The notes: generated by a model not told the origin, from the sequence alone. Positions 1 through 9,301 are shown, counted from the stretch's first letter. The stretch: DNA of 64,000 bases from Verrucomicrobiota bacterium (GCA_019510185.1 JAEKKV010000010.1:124001-188000); one strand, 5' to 3'. Numbers and translations: made by a program.

Positions 1-2
1 AC

Positions 3-137
3 TTCCACTGGCGGGGCGATCTGGCGCATGGCGCCGGCCACTTCGAGGCGGATTTCGGCACGGGTCGCACGACCCTGCCCACCGCCGTGAGCCTCCTCAA
101 TTCCGAGGCGGCGCTCGGCGAGGCGATGTTCTTCTGA
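3..137 (+). CDS. C-terminal fragment of an unidentified protein
   Basis: An open frame runs in from the left edge and stops at TGA 135-137, giving about 44 residues that begin FHWRGDLAHGAGHF and end LGEAMFF. I do not recognise the family. It lies 58 bases upstream of pgl on the same strand, where a glucose-6-phosphate dehydrogenase gene is common, but the residues do not resemble any zwf C-terminus I know. Most of the gene is outside the window, so no function is assigned. The frame is supported only by continuity and composition. Confidence 0.4.
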   Translation, partial: FHWRGDLAHGAGHFEADFGTGRTTLPTAVSLLNSEAALGEAMFF

Positions 138-195
138 ACGCCGGCGGCTTGGCCGCAGGTGCGCGGAAGCGTCGGGCTTCACTCTTTTACTTTTC

Positions 196-927
196 ATGAC
201 CGAGCAATCCACTGATTACGGCCGCCTGATCGTCGGCTCCAAGGAACAGCTTTTTATCAAGGCCGCCGAACTCGCGGTCGAGGCCTACGCGCGCTCGAAG
301 GCGAAGTCCTTTACCTGGGCTTTCACGGGCGGCTCCACGCCGCAGGACTGGTATCGCTGGGCCGCCACGACGCAGGCGTTGCCGGAGAACGTGCTCGCGA
401 ATGCGCATTTCACGGTGAGCGACGAGCGCCATGTGCCGCTCGCCAGCGATCAGAGCAATTTTGGCAACGCCGAGCGCCTGCTGTTGACGCCCGCCGGCGT
501 ACCGGCCGCGCATTGGCATCCGTGGGCGGTGGACAGCTCGCCGGAGCAGGCGGCGGAGGCCTATCGTCAAACGATGGCCTCCCTGGCCGGCCCGGGCAAA
601 GGCTACGAGGTTTGCTTCCTGGGCATGGGCGATGATGCGCACACCGCCTCGTTTTTCCCCGGGAGTCCGCTGCTGCAGGATGACGGAAACCTGCCGTTCG
701 CGGCGCTTGAGGTGCCGGGCAAGGGTTGGCGTCTCACCATCACGCCGGCGGGGCTGCGCGCCTGCGGACTGATCGTGGTGATGACGCTCGGCGCGGGCAA
801 GGCGGAGGCGTTGCACCGCGTGATGCGCGGCCCCTTCGACCCGATGCAGGCGCCGGCCCAGATTCTCTCGACGTGCTCGGACCGCGTGGTGTGGCTGGTG
901 GACGAGGCGGCGGCGGCCCGGTTGTAA
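196..927 (+). CDS. pgl: 6-phosphogluconolactonase
   Basis: This cytosolic enzyme hydrolyses 6-phospho-D-glucono-1,5-lactone to 6-phosphogluconate in the oxidative pentose phosphate pathway. The 243-residue product has the normal length of the bacterial DevB/SOL type. Visible signatures are FTGGSTP (43-49), SDERHVP (75-81) and GMGDDAHTASFFPG (143-156), which form the sugar-phosphate site in this NagB-like fold. The ATG at 196 fits the family N-terminus, although no clear ribosome binding site precedes it. It follows the partial gene by 58 bases and converges on the azurin gene, with only 19 bases between their ends. Confidence 0.93.
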   Translation: MTEQSTDYGRLIVGSKEQLFIKAAELAVEAYARSKAKSFTWAFTGGSTPQDWYRWAATTQALPENVLANAHFTVSDERHVPLASDQSNFGNAERLLLTPAGVPAAHWHPWAVDSSPEQAAEAYRQTMASLAGPGKGYEVCFLGMGDDAHTASFFPGSPLLQDDGNLPFAALEVPGKGWRLTITPAGLRACGLIVVMTLGAGKAEALHRVMRGPFDPMQAPAQILSTCSDRVVWLVDEAAAARL

Positions 928-946
928 GCCGCCGCCACGTCGGCGG

Positions 947-1444
947 TCAGCGCACGATCAACACGCCCTTCATGCCCATCTGATAATGGGCGGGAAAGGT
1001 GCAGAGATAAACGTACTCGCCGGGTTCGGCGGGGGCTTTGAAGGTCACCTTGTCCTTTTCTTTGGCGCCGAGAAGGCGGGTGTGCGCGAGCACGTTGTCC
1101 TGCTGGCTGGCGGGAAGGTACTCGGTTGACTGGGCCTGCATCGCGGCGGTGGCGAAGGCGCCGGCATCCACGTCTTTTTTCAGGAGCACCCAGTTGTGGC
1201 CCATGGCGACTTTCGGCTGGGTTCCGATGTTGGTCAGGGCGACAGTGATCTCTTCGCCGGGAGCGGCGGTGATTTCCGCGAGGTTGAACTTCATGTTATC
1301 CCCCGCGGTGATCTCGATCACCTTGGCCCCCGCTGCGGCGGGCGCAGGCGGAGTGGCGGTTTCGGTTTTCTGGGGGCCACAGCCGGCCAGAAAGAAACAT
1401 GCGCCGACGAGCAGCGCGGTGAACGAGGGGGTGAAACGGTTCAT
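947..1444 (-). CDS. Azurin-type cupredoxin lipoprotein
   Basis: A 165-residue periplasmic or outer-membrane-anchored type I copper protein that would carry electrons to or from respiratory enzymes. The start at 1444 gives a lipoprotein signal with lipobox LAGC (19-22); a longer frame upstream has no signal-like sequence. A Pro/Ala linker follows, then the azurin domain. Likely copper ligands are His83 (in MGHNW), Cys148 and His153 (in CTFPAH) and Met158. The Cys-His spacing equals azurin, but the Met lies one residue further away (HYQMGM) than in Pseudomonas azurin, so Met156 is an alternative ligand. It is a single-gene unit between convergent pgl and fcl; its redox partner is not visible. 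Confidence 0.88.
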   Translation of the reverse strand: MNRFTPSFTALLVGACFFLAGCGPQKTETATPPAPAAAGAKVIEITAGDNMKFNLAEITAAPGEEITVALTNIGTQPKVAMGHNWVLLKKDVDAGAFATAAMQAQSTEYLPASQQDNVLAHTRLLGAKEKDKVTFKAPAEPGEYVYLCTFPAHYQMGMKGVLIVR

Positions 1445-1509
1445 GCCACCAATGTTGCGGCGGCGGCGGCTTTCGCAAACCGGAAGACGCGAAACCGCCG
1501 AAGACTTCG

Positions 1510-2445
1510 TTACTGGCGAAGTGCACCGACCGCCTGTTCGGCGAGGAACGAGGCGTAGGTTTTCTCCAGCCCTTCGCGAAGGGAAATGCGGGCGCGCCAA
1601 CCGAGCTTGGCCAATTGGGAGACGTCCATGAGCTTGCGTGGCGTCCCGTCGGGCTTGGTGGTATCCCAGAGGATTTTTCCTTTGTACCCCGTCACGTCGG
1701 CCACGGTTTCGGTGAGCTCCTTGATGGTCACGTCGGTGCCGGTGCCGACATTGATCCAGTCGGGCGGATTCTCCTGTTTGAGGAGGAAGGCGGAGGCGTC
1801 GGCGAGATCGTCGACGTGAAGGAATTCGCGGCGGGGAGTGCCCGTGCCCCAGGCGGTTACCTCGGGCTTTCCGGCCAGCCGGGCTTCGTGGAAACGACGG
1901 ATGAGGGCGGGAAGAACGTGCGAATTTTGCGGGTGATAGTTGTCACCCGGCCCGTAGAGGTTGGTGGGCATGCCCGAGTGAAACATCACGCCATATTGCT
2001 TGCGGTAGTATTGGCAGAGTTTGAGGCCGGTGATCTTGGCGATGGCGTAGGCCTCGTTGGTGGGCTCGAGCTCGCTGGTGAGCAGACAACTCTCGGGCAT
2101 CGGCTGCGGGGCGTGCTTGGGATAGATGCAGGAGCTGCCGAGGAAGAGCAGCCGTTTCACGCCGTGGCGGTAAGCGCTGTGGATCGTGTTGGCGGCGATG
2201 GCCAGGTTTTCGTAAAGAAAATCCGCCGGGTAAGTGTTGTTGGCGTGGATGCCGCCGACCTTGGCCGCGGCGATGATCGCGACGTCGGGTTTTTCGGCGG
2301 CATAAAACGCGTCCACCGCGGCCTGCGAGGTGAGGTCGAGTTCCTTGCGCGTTCGCAAGAGCAGCGATGTGTCCGCCTCGTCTTGAAAACGGCGAACGAG
2401 CGCGGAGCCGACCATGCCATTGTGACCTGCGATGAAGAGTTTCAT
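1510..2445 (-). CDS. fcl: GDP-L-fucose synthase
   Basis: The enzyme epimerises and reduces GDP-4-keto-6-deoxy-D-mannose to GDP-L-fucose with NADPH, the second step of GDP-fucose synthesis for surface glycans. The 311-residue protein is an extended short-chain dehydrogenase: nucleotide motif GHNGMVG (7-13), SSC (104-106) and the YAIAK pair Tyr133/Lys137. The start [10 protein letters not shown] at 2445 places the Rossmann motif at the usual position; the frame is open 42 bases further upstream but without family similarity. It lies 104 bases downstream of gmd on the same strand, so the two-step pathway is encoded together. Confidence 0.93.
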   Translation of the reverse strand: MKLFIAGHNGMVGSALVRRFQDEADTSLLLRTRKELDLTSQAAVDAFYAAEKPDVAIIAAAKVGGIHANNTYPADFLYENLAIAANTIHSAYRHGVKRLLFLGSSCIYPKHAPQPMPESCLLTSELEPTNEAYAIAKITGLKLCQYYRKQYGVMFHSGMPTNLYGPGDNYHPQNSHVLPALIRRFHEARLAGKPEVTAWGTGTPRREFLHVDDLADASAFLLKQENPPDWINVGTGTDVTIKELTETVADVTGYKGKILWDTTKPDGTPRKLMDVSQLAKLGWRARISLREGLEKTYASFLAEQAVGALRQ

Positions 2446-2549
2446 TGGGAAAAGGCCGACCTCCGGCGTCAAACCCTCCAAAGGCAAGCAGGTCGGGAAT
2501 GACCGTCGCTGCTTTGACTTCGGAGGTTTGCTGCTTTTCGGCCGGGCAA

Positions 2550-3569
2550 TCAGCAGGGCTGGGGCAGCGTGGCGATCTGGGCTTCGCGTTTGGCGAGCTC
2601 AAGATCGTGATCGACCATGAGTTCAACCAGCTCCTTGAAGCGGACCTTGGGTTCCCAGCCGAGCTGGCGCTTGGCCTTGGCGGGATTGCCGATGAGGAGC
2701 TCGACCTCGGCGGGGCGCTCATAGCGCTCGTCGTACTTGACGTATTTTTCCCAGTCGAGGCCGAGACGGTCGAAGGCGACCTCGCAGAACTCGCGCACAC
2801 TGTGCGTTTCGTTGGTGCCGACCACGTAGTCGTCGGGGGTGTCCTGCTGGAGCATGACCCACATCATCTCGACGTATTCCTTGGCGTAGCCCCAGTCGCG
2901 CTTGGCTTCGAGGTTGCCCAGGTAGATCGAGTCTTGCAGCCCCATCTTGATGCGGGTGGCGGCGCGGGTGATCTTGCGCGTGACGAAGGTTTCGCCGCGG
3001 CGGGGGCTCTCGTGGTTGAAAAGGATGCCGTTGGAAGCGTGAAGATTGTAGCTTTCGCGATAGTTCACCGTGAGCCAGTAGGCGTACATCTTGGCGCAGC
3101 CATAGGGCGAGCGCGGCCAGAAGGGGGTGGTCTCGGTCTGGGGGACTTCCTGGACCTTGCCGAACATCTCGGAGGAGGAGGCTTGGTAATAACGGACTTT
3201 TTTGACCAGGCCGGCTTCGCGAATGGCCTCCAAGATGCGCACGGCGCCGACGCCAACGACATCGCCGGTGTATTCCGGCACGTCGAAGGACACGCGCACA
3301 TGGGACTGGGCGCCCAAGTTATAGACCTCGTCGGGCTGGAGCTGGTAGAGCAGCTTCACCATCTGCACCGAGTCGGCGAGATCACCATAATGAAGGAACA
3401 GCCGGACGCCGTTGACATGCGGGTCGCTGTAAAGGTGATCGATGCGGCTGGTGTTGAAGGTGGAGGCGCGGCGAATGACACCGTGAACCTCGTAGCCTTT
3501 GGCGAGCAGGAGCTCGGCGAGATAAGAACCGTCTTGTCCAGTGATACCGGTGATGAGCGCTTTCTTCAT
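2550..3569 (-). CDS. gmd: GDP-mannose 4,6-dehydratase
   Basis: Converts GDP-D-mannose to GDP-4-keto-6-deoxy-D-mannose, the committed step to GDP-L-fucose and related deoxysugars. The product is 339 residues, starting [15 protein letters not shown], with the Rossmann motif GITGQDGS (8-15), SSSEMFG (131-137) and catalytic Tyr156/Lys160 in SPYGCAK. The start at 3569 matches the family, and the 23 extra upstream codons have no family features. It is first in a gmd-fcl pair. This is a biosynthetic route for L-fucose and separate from the catabolic operon further along. Confidence 0.95.
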   Translation of the reverse strand: MKKALITGITGQDGSYLAELLLAKGYEVHGVIRRASTFNTSRIDHLYSDPHVNGVRLFLHYGDLADSVQMVKLLYQLQPDEVYNLGAQSHVRVSFDVPEYTGDVVGVGAVRILEAIREAGLVKKVRYYQASSSEMFGKVQEVPQTETTPFWPRSPYGCAKMYAYWLTVNYRESYNLHASNGILFNHESPRRGETFVTRKITRAATRIKMGLQDSIYLGNLEAKRDWGYAKEYVEMMWVMLQQDTPDDYVVGTNETHSVREFCEVAFDRLGLDWEKYVKYDERYERPAEVELLIGNPAKAKRQLGWEPKVRFKELVELMVDHDLELAKREAQIATLPQPC

Positions 3570-3819
3570 AAAAAGTGGGGCGACGTTGAGGCGGGGTGGG
3601 GTCGTCAGCAAGTCTGCAAGAGGAAGGTGATCAAGCATCAGGGATAGGGGAATGAAAAAAATCCCTTGCGACGCCGATCAGACGTCCGTTTTCAAATCGC
3701 CCTTACGAGGGAGAGAGCTCCGGCCAAGGCGCGCGCCCCGACGCCATTCATGGGGAATTTTCGGGGCTGATAATCCGACGTCATCCCAAGGAAAACCGGC
3801 TGCGCGCAGGAACGCCGGG
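3570..3819. other. Intergenic region between glcF and gmd
   Basis: These 250 bases separate the glcF stop from the gmd start; both genes are on the minus strand, so the gmd promoter cannot lie in glcF's own upstream DNA and must be placed here or within glcF. I find no convincing gene, strong hairpin or repeat. Confidence 0.4.
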
Positions 3820-5187
3820 CTAGCCTTGGGTGCGGTTCGCGGCGTTTTCCGCCCGATAGGCGGCCGCGAGCAGTTCCACGGGGTGAGAGACTTGCACCGA
3901 CGGGCCGGCGGAAGTGACGCGGGAACGCAGCCCGTTTTCCAGTTGCAAGTGGCAGCCGGGATTGGCGGTGGCCACGAGGGACGCGCCGGTGGCGAGGACG
4001 TGGCCGACCTTGCGCTCTTGCAACCGTGCGGACGTCTCCGGTTGCGTGAAATTGTAGAGGCCGGCGCTTCCGCAACACCACTGGGCTTCCGCACATTCGC
4101 GCAGCTCCATGCCTGGAATCGTGCGTAGGATCGCACGGGGCTGCGCACTGATTTTTTGTCCGTGGCAGAGATGGCAGGACTCGTGATAGGTGACGGCGAG
4201 CGGCTCGCCGGGCGCCGGGCCCTGCGGCGGACGGAAGCCGATTTCGACAAGGTACTCGTGGATGTCGCGGAGCTTGCGCGACCACTCCGCCGCGCGCGCC
4301 GCGTAGGCGGGCTCGTCGTGCAACAGGTGGCCGTAGGCGCGCAAATGCGAGCCGCAGCCACCGGCGTTGCTGAGAATCGCGTCGAAGGCGAAGGGATCGA
4401 TCTGGTCAAGCAGGCGGCGGGCGAGCAGGCGCGCGGAAGCATTGTCGCCGTTGTGCGCATGCAGCGAACCGCAGCAAGGTTGTACCGGCGGCGTGTGGAC
4501 TTCGCAGGCATTGGCGAGCAGGACGTCCACCGTGGCGCGGTTGATGTGGGAGAAGGCAAGGTCCTGCACACAGCCGGTGAGGACAACGACCCGGTGGCGA
4601 ATGACTCCGGCGGGCCACTCGACCGGGTTGATCAGCTGGTGGGAGAACCTGGCCTGCACGGCGGGCGCCTGCGGTTCGAGCGGGCGCAAACCGGCGGGCA
4701 ACCAAGCCGGAAGGCCCAGCTTCCGAAACACGGTTTGTCCGCCGCCGACCTGCCAGAAGCGGAGCAGGCGGCCGGCGAAGCGAAGCAGGCGGGGACGGGT
4801 GAAGAGGATGCGCAGAAACAACCAGCGGAAAAAATCGCGCTTGGGCGAGGCAAGCACACCCTGGCGCTCCACTTCGGCCCGCGCTGTTTCGAGGAGCTCG
4901 GCGTAGTTGACGCCGGCGGGACACGCGGTGGTGCAGGCCAGGCAACCGAGACAGTACGCCATTTCTTCGCCGAAAGCCTTGGTCAACGGCAGCTCATCGT
5001 CGGCGATGGCGCGCATGAGGGCGATGCGACCGCGCGGGCTGTTTCGCTCCTGCTTGGTTTCCGCGTAAGTGGGGCAGGCGGGCAGGCACATGCCGCAATG
5101 TATGCATTGCTGGAGGATCGAGTAGTCGAGTGACTTCAGCAGGTTGGGCGAGGCCGCGTTCCGCGCAGGCGAGGGGTGGGCGTTCAT
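3820..5187 (-). CDS. glcF: Glycolate oxidase iron-sulfur subunit
   Basis: The electron-transfer subunit of a membrane-associated glycolate/2-hydroxyacid oxidase, passing electrons from GlcD to quinone. The 455-residue product has two 4Fe-4S motifs, CIHCGMC...CP (Cys28, 31, 34, 38) and CLGCLAC...CP (Cys79, 82, 85, 89). Two CCG-domain signatures follow (PCCGSLHAHN and WCCGSAGLYN), which bind the non-cubane or additional cluster. The ATG at 5187 overlaps the glcD stop as ATGA (5184-5187), indicating translational coupling. No glcE is present in the window. The substrate is uncertain: D-lactate or other 2-hydroxyacids are possible with this two-subunit form. Confidence 0.9.
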   Translation of the reverse strand: MNAHPSPARNAASPNLLKSLDYSILQQCIHCGMCLPACPTYAETKQERNSPRGRIALMRAIADDELPLTKAFGEEMAYCLGCLACTTACPAGVNYAELLETARAEVERQGVLASPKRDFFRWLFLRILFTRPRLLRFAGRLLRFWQVGGGQTVFRKLGLPAWLPAGLRPLEPQAPAVQARFSHQLINPVEWPAGVIRHRVVVLTGCVQDLAFSHINRATVDVLLANACEVHTPPVQPCCGSLHAHNGDNASARLLARRLLDQIDPFAFDAILSNAGGCGSHLRAYGHLLHDEPAYAARAAEWSRKLRDIHEYLVEIGFRPPQGPAPGEPLAVTYHESCHLCHGQKISAQPRAILRTIPGMELRECAEAQWCCGSAGLYNFTQPETSARLQERKVGHVLATGASLVATANPGCHLQLENGLRSRVTSAGPSVQVSHPVELLAAAYRAENAANRTQG

Positions 5188-6569
5188 CGGGCCGCCTGAT
5201 CGAAGATTTTCCCGGGGTTGAGCAGGCCATCGGGGTCGAGTGCGCGTTTCACCAGGCGCAACAGGTCGTACGAGGCGTCGCCGAGCTGGCGGCGGAGAAA
5301 CGCCTTCTTGGCCAAGCCAACGCCGTGTTCGCCGGTGAGGGTGCCGCCGCGCTTGAGTGTTTCGTCCACGATGTCGGCAAAGGCGAGCTCGACGCGATGC
5401 ATCTCGGCGGTGTCGCGTTCGTCGGTGAGGATCGTCGGATGCAGGTTGCCGTCGCCGAAGTGACCGAAGGTGGCGATGTTGAGATTGTGCTTCAGTGCGA
5501 TGCCTTCGACGGCGCGAATCATGCCGGCGAGTTCGCTGCGGGGGACGGTGACGTCTTCCAGAATCGTGGTGGGACGCAGGCGGGCGAGCGCGGAAAAGGC
5601 GCTGCGTCGCGCGGTCGCAAGGGCGGCAGCCTCCGCCGCGGTGGTGGCGCGGCGCACGGACGAGGCGCCATGCGCATGGCAAAGCGCTTCGATCCGGACG
5701 GCCTCGTCGGCCACGGCCGCAGGATGGCCGTCGGTTTCGATGAGCAGGATGGCGCCGGCGTCGCGAGGCAGGCCGACTTTCGCGAAATCCTCCACGCAGT
5801 GGATGGTTTTGCGGTCGAGGAATTCCAGCGTGCAGGGGATGATCCGGGCGGCGATGATCGACGACACCGCCTCGGCGGCCGCGTCCATCTGGGCAAAGGT
5901 GGCGAGCAACGTCTGGCGGGCGGCGGGCTTGGGCAGGAGTTTGAGCAGAACCTGGGTGACGACCCCGAGGGTGCCTTCGCTGCCGATGAAGAGATCGCGC
6001 AGGTTGTAGCCCGCGACATCTTTTACGCATTTGCCACCGAGCCAGCAGAGGGAACCGTCGGCGAGGACGACTTCCATGCCTATCACATAATCGCGAGTGA
6101 CCCCGTATTTGAGGCCGCGCAGTCCGCCGGAATTTTCCGCGACGTTGCCGCCGATCGTGCTGATTTTCATCGAGCCGGGATCGGGCGGATAAAAAAGACC
6201 GGCGGCATCCGCGGCGTCGTAAACCTGCTGGGTGATGACGCCGGCCTCGGCGCGCAGCGTCAGGTTTTTCGCGTCGAGCTCAAGGATGCGGTCCATTTTC
6301 ACCAGACAGAGAACAAGGCCGCCCGCCACCGGCACGCTGCCGCCGGACAAACCGGTGCCGCTGCCGCGCGTGACCACCGGCACGCGATGGGAGCGGGCGA
6401 GCTTGAGCACGAAGGACACCTCCTGCGCGTCCCGGGCGAACACCACGGCGACGGGCCGCTGCTTCAAAACGGCGGTGCCGTCGAAGCCGTAGGGCAGGAT
6501 GTCTTCAGGGGCGGTCAGGACGTTGTGCGTGCCGAGCCGGGTGATGAGCGAGGAGAGAAGGGTTTCCAT
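5184..6569 (-). CDS. glcD: FAD-linked 2-hydroxyacid oxidase (GlcD type)
   Basis: A 461-residue flavoprotein that oxidises glycolate or a related 2-hydroxyacid to the 2-oxoacid. The N-terminal FAD-binding PCMH domain shows RGSGTGLSGG (68-77), followed by the C-terminal FAD-linked oxidase domain that ends with TGEHGVGLAKK, a conserved motif of the D-lactate/glycolate oxidase family. The start METLLSS at 6569 fits the usual N-terminus. It is the first gene of a two-gene operon with glcF through an ATGA overlap, and it lies 46 bases from the AraC gene end. Glycolate from photorespiring algae would be a plausible substrate, but this is inference. Confidence 0.9.
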   Translation of the reverse strand: METLLSSLITRLGTHNVLTAPEDILPYGFDGTAVLKQRPVAVVFARDAQEVSFVLKLARSHRVPVVTRGSGTGLSGGSVPVAGGLVLCLVKMDRILELDAKNLTLRAEAGVITQQVYDAADAAGLFYPPDPGSMKISTIGGNVAENSGGLRGLKYGVTRDYVIGMEVVLADGSLCWLGGKCVKDVAGYNLRDLFIGSEGTLGVVTQVLLKLLPKPAARQTLLATFAQMDAAAEAVSSIIAARIIPCTLEFLDRKTIHCVEDFAKVGLPRDAGAILLIETDGHPAAVADEAVRIEALCHAHGASSVRRATTAAEAAALATARRSAFSALARLRPTTILEDVTVPRSELAGMIRAVEGIALKHNLNIATFGHFGDGNLHPTILTDERDTAEMHRVELAFADIVDETLKRGGTLTGEHGVGLAKKAFLRRQLGDASYDLLRLVKRALDPDGLLNPGKIFDQAAR

Positions 6570-6615
6570 GAAGGGCGCGACGGCGGGATGGGAGAACGCT
6601 CTGGCTTGCCGCGTC

Positions 6616-7515
6616 TCAAGGGAAGTTTTTCTTTTTCACGGGGTTCGTGCGCCGGCCGACCAAACGCGGGGAGGCGGATGTCATTTGTCGGCGGAACGCG
6701 GCCGGGCTCACGCCCATCACGCGCTTGAACACCCGGGAGAAGTGAAACCGGTCGCAAAAGCCCGACTTCGTCGCGACTTCTTCTATGGTCATAATTCCCT
6801 CTCGCAGCCAGGCGCGGGCATGCTCGACACGCAGTCGCAACCGATACTGGTGGGGCGTATGTCCGACGGCCTGCCGGAATTTGCGGGTAAACGCGCTGAC
6901 ATTCATCCCGGTCTCGCGCGCGAGCGCGACATTGGCGTCGATGGCTGCGGGGTTTCCGCGAATACGATTGAGCGCCTGTTCCATCCGCCGGTCCGGCCGA
7001 TGTCCTTTCCAATAAGCTGCGGGCACCGCCGCCAAGGCGGGGTTGACGGCCGCCTGGGCCAGAAAAGAAATGGAAAGGGCATGGGCTCCGGTGTCTTGTT
7101 GAATAAAGCGGATCAGGCGCCGGATCAGGGCTTGCTCCGAAGCGGGCGGATGATGGGTGAAAATCTGTCCGGGTGTGACCGCCCGATCGAGGCCGAGTGT
7201 AAAATGCATAAAAAAATGACCGACCGGCCGGTCACAGCCGGTGCTGAATGCGGTGTGCGGAGGAATCAAGGTCACCCGTCCCGGCAAGAGCGGCATGCGC
7301 TTGCCCTTAAGGATCAGATAAGCCCCTGGCTTGTCGTTCCAATACCAGCGCCAGTAAGGGGCGGAAAGATCGTCGTGATCCCACCTCACCAAGACGCAAT
7401 AGGCGCAGGTGAGGAGCTGGGGGGCGGTCGCCGTTTGCGCCTTGTGCCAGCGGGTATGCACGGAAATGGAATTCGCCATGCACATTTTATACATGGAATA
7501 GACCGCTCTATGCAT
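6616..7515 (-). CDS. AraC-family transcriptional regulator
   Basis: A putative activator, up to 299 residues, with an N-terminal cupin-like sensing part and a C-terminal pair of helix-turn-helix units. The second unit shows the family pattern IEEVATKSGFCDRFHFSRVF followed by GVSPAAFRRQ. The first ATG is 7515, but in-frame ATGs at 7485 and 7479 (MANSISVHT) are equally plausible because none has a clear ribosome site. It is divergent from the GH29 gene, with overlapping short repeats between them, so GH29 is its likely target and a fucose-type sugar its possible effector. It ends 46 bases before glcD begins on the same strand. Confidence 0.88.
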   Translation of the reverse strand: MHRAVYSMYKMCMANSISVHTRWHKAQTATAPQLLTCAYCVLVRWDHDDLSAPYWRWYWNDKPGAYLILKGKRMPLLPGRVTLIPPHTAFSTGCDRPVGHFFMHFTLGLDRAVTPGQIFTHHPPASEQALIRRLIRFIQQDTGAHALSISFLAQAAVNPALAAVPAAYWKGHRPDRRMEQALNRIRGNPAAIDANVALARETGMNVSAFTRKFRQAVGHTPHQYRLRLRVEHARAWLREGIMTIEEVATKSGFCDRFHFSRVFKRVMGVSPAAFRRQMTSASPRLVGRRTNPVKKKNFP

Positions 7516-7570
7516 AGTCTTTTATGCCGCGATTTGTTACGTTGATGACCTCCCCTATGCAGTCTTTTAC
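7476..7570. promoter_or_regulatory. Divergent promoter/operator region of araC-type gene and GH29
   Basis: An AT-richer stretch between divergent genes. It holds the inverted repeat CCATG-N11-CATGG (7476-7496), a perfect palindrome CTATGCATAG (7508-7517), and a second similar segment CTATGCAGTCTTTTA (7555-7569) matching CTATGCATAGTCTTTTA (7508-7524) with a two-base gap. The core ATGCA also occurs near 7456 and 7478. These could be regulator binding sites; the function is inferred from position only. Confidence 0.35.
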
Positions 7571-9212
7571 CCTGGCCCGGCTTCTTCCGATCTTCATTGT
7601 CCTGCCCGCTTTCGCGATGGCAGCCGCGATTCCTGAGACGCTGACACCTGCGAGCATCATCGACACCTCCCGTGAGCCGGTTGCGTCCGGCCCCTTCAAG
7701 CCGACATGGGAGTCGCTCGAGGATTATCATGCGCCCGATTGGTTTCGAAATGCCAAATTTGGCATCTGGGCCCATTGGGGGCCGCAGTGCCAGCCGGAGG
7801 ATGGCGACTGGTATGCGCGAAACATGTATTCACAAGGCAACGGACAATATAAATCCCATCTCGAACATTATGGGCATCCGTCGAAGAGCGGCTTCAAGGA
7901 TGTGATCCACGACTGGAAGGCGGAAAAATGGAATCCCGACCAGTTGGTCGCCTTCTACAAACGGGCGGGCGCGCGTTATTTTTTCGCGATGGCCAACCAT
8001 CACGACAATCTCGACCTGTGGGACAGCAAATACCAGCCCTGGAACTCCGTGAGAGTGGGGCCCGGGAAGGATCTCATCGCCGGGTGGGCGGCGGCCGCGC
8101 GCAAAAACGGTCTGCCCCTCGGTCTCAGTGTGCATGCCGCGCATGCCTGGACCTGGTATGAAACCGCCCAAGGCGCGGACAAGACCGGTGCGCACGCCGG
8201 CGTGCCCTATGACGGGAAACTGACCAAGGCCGACGGCGCGGGCCAGTGGTGGGAAGGACTCGATCCTCAGGATCTCTATGCTCAAAACCATTCGCTCAGC
8301 CGAGGCGGCATGAACGATCTCTGGAATTGGGGCGCTGGCGCGAGCACGCCCGACGCCGCGTATTGTGAGAAGTTCTACAATCGCACCATGGACCTCATCA
8401 ACCGGTACCAACCCGATTTGCTCTATTTTGACGACACCGCCCTGCCGCTCTGGCCCGTCAGCGACGCCGGTTTGAAAATCGCGGCCCATTTCTACAATCG
8501 AAATTTGCAAGCGCACGCCGGCGCCTTGAACGCGGTGCTCTTTGGCAAGGTTCTCACGGAGCCTCAGAAAAAAGCCGTCGTGTGGGACGTCGAACGCGGC
8601 GTACCCAACCAAATCCAAGCGCTGCCCTGGCAGACGGACACCTGCATCGGCGGCTGGCATTACAGCCGGGCGATCTATAATAAGAACGGCTACAAGAGCG
8701 CCAAAACCGTCGTCCATATGATGGCCGATATTGTCAGCAAAAATGGAAACCTCCTCCTGAACATTCCCGTGCGCGGCGATGGTTCGATCGATGAAAAGGA
8801 AACCGCCATCGTGGAGGAGATCGGTGCCTGGATGAAGGTTAACGGCGAGGCGATCTACGATACCCGCCCGTGGAAGCGCTTTGGCGAGGGCCCCGCCAGC
8901 GAGGGCGCGGCGATCAACGCGCAGGGTTTCAACGAGGGCAAGGGCAAGCCCTTCACCGCCGCCGACGTGCGCTATACTCAAAAAGGCGACGTGCTCTATG
9001 TGATCGTGCTCGGACGTCCGACGACGCCGCTCAAGCTGGGCGCGCTGGGCAAGACCGCGGCCTTGCTCGACCGTGCCATCGCCGGCGTGCAACTCGTCGG
9101 ATCGACCGAGTCGGTGCACTGGAACCGGACCGATGCGGAGCTCGTCATCGACGCGCCCTCCGCCGTACCGACCACCGAAGCGTGCGCTTTTAAGATCACG
9201 CTCGCTCGTTGA
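7545..9212 (+). CDS. Exported alpha-L-fucosidase, GH29
   Basis: This enzyme hydrolyses terminal alpha-L-fucosyl (possibly alpha-L-galactosyl) residues. From the ATG at 7545 it has 555 residues with a signal peptide ending near AMAAA; ATGs at 7524 and 7557 are alternatives. The catalytic domain begins AKFGIWAHWGPQ and includes NHHDNLDLWDSKYQPWNS. The nucleophile region is PDLLYFDDTALP, with Asp in the usual place. It contains KNGNLLLNIPVRGDG, conserved in GH29, and a C-terminal beta-sandwich. It resembles the second GH29 of the window (47259-49019) over the whole catalytic domain but lacks its WWWW segment. It is divergent from an AraC regulator and precedes the convergent FucP-like gene. Confidence 0.92.
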   Translation: MTSPMQSFTLARLLPIFIVLPAFAMAAAIPETLTPASIIDTSREPVASGPFKPTWESLEDYHAPDWFRNAKFGIWAHWGPQCQPEDGDWYARNMYSQGNGQYKSHLEHYGHPSKSGFKDVIHDWKAEKWNPDQLVAFYKRAGARYFFAMANHHDNLDLWDSKYQPWNSVRVGPGKDLIAGWAAAARKNGLPLGLSVHAAHAWTWYETAQGADKTGAHAGVPYDGKLTKADGAGQWWEGLDPQDLYAQNHSLSRGGMNDLWNWGAGASTPDAAYCEKFYNRTMDLINRYQPDLLYFDDTALPLWPVSDAGLKIAAHFYNRNLQAHAGALNAVLFGKVLTEPQKKAVVWDVERGVPNQIQALPWQTDTCIGGWHYSRAIYNKNGYKSAKTVVHMMADIVSKNGNLLLNIPVRGDGSIDEKETAIVEEIGAWMKVNGEAIYDTRPWKRFGEGPASEGAAINAQGFNEGKGKPFTAADVRYTQKGDVLYVIVLGRPTTPLKLGALGKTAALLDRAIAGVQLVGSTESVHWNRTDAELVIDAPSAVPTTEACAFKITLAR

Positions 9213-9270
9213 GCGGTCCATCCTTCGCTCACCGCACGGTGGATTCGGCCTCCGCCGGCGGTTGGTTGAT

Positions 9271-9301
9271 GGGCCGAACGGAGTGAAATCACGTTCGGCC
9301 C
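9271..9301. terminator. Hairpin between convergent GH29 and symporter genes
   Basis: GGGCCGAACG (9271-9280) pairs perfectly with CGTTCGGCCC (9292-9301) around an 11-base loop. There is no long T-run on either side, so this may be a bidirectional terminator or an mRNA-protecting stem for either convergent gene. Confidence 0.5.

Noticed and set aside
1..137. Assignment of the partial gene as glucose-6-phosphate dehydrogenase
   Set aside because: Position before pgl suggests it, but the visible C-terminal residues do not match any zwf end that I know.
2445..3647. 400-codon plus-strand frame over gmd
   Set aside because: gmd on the minus strand is unambiguous; this frame is its mirror and has no own domain.
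5188..6030. N-terminal extension of glcF (736 codons in total)
   Set aside because: The added part is Arg/His-rich, overlaps glcD on the same strand in another frame, and the ATG at 5187 gives the family N-terminus and an ATGA junction.
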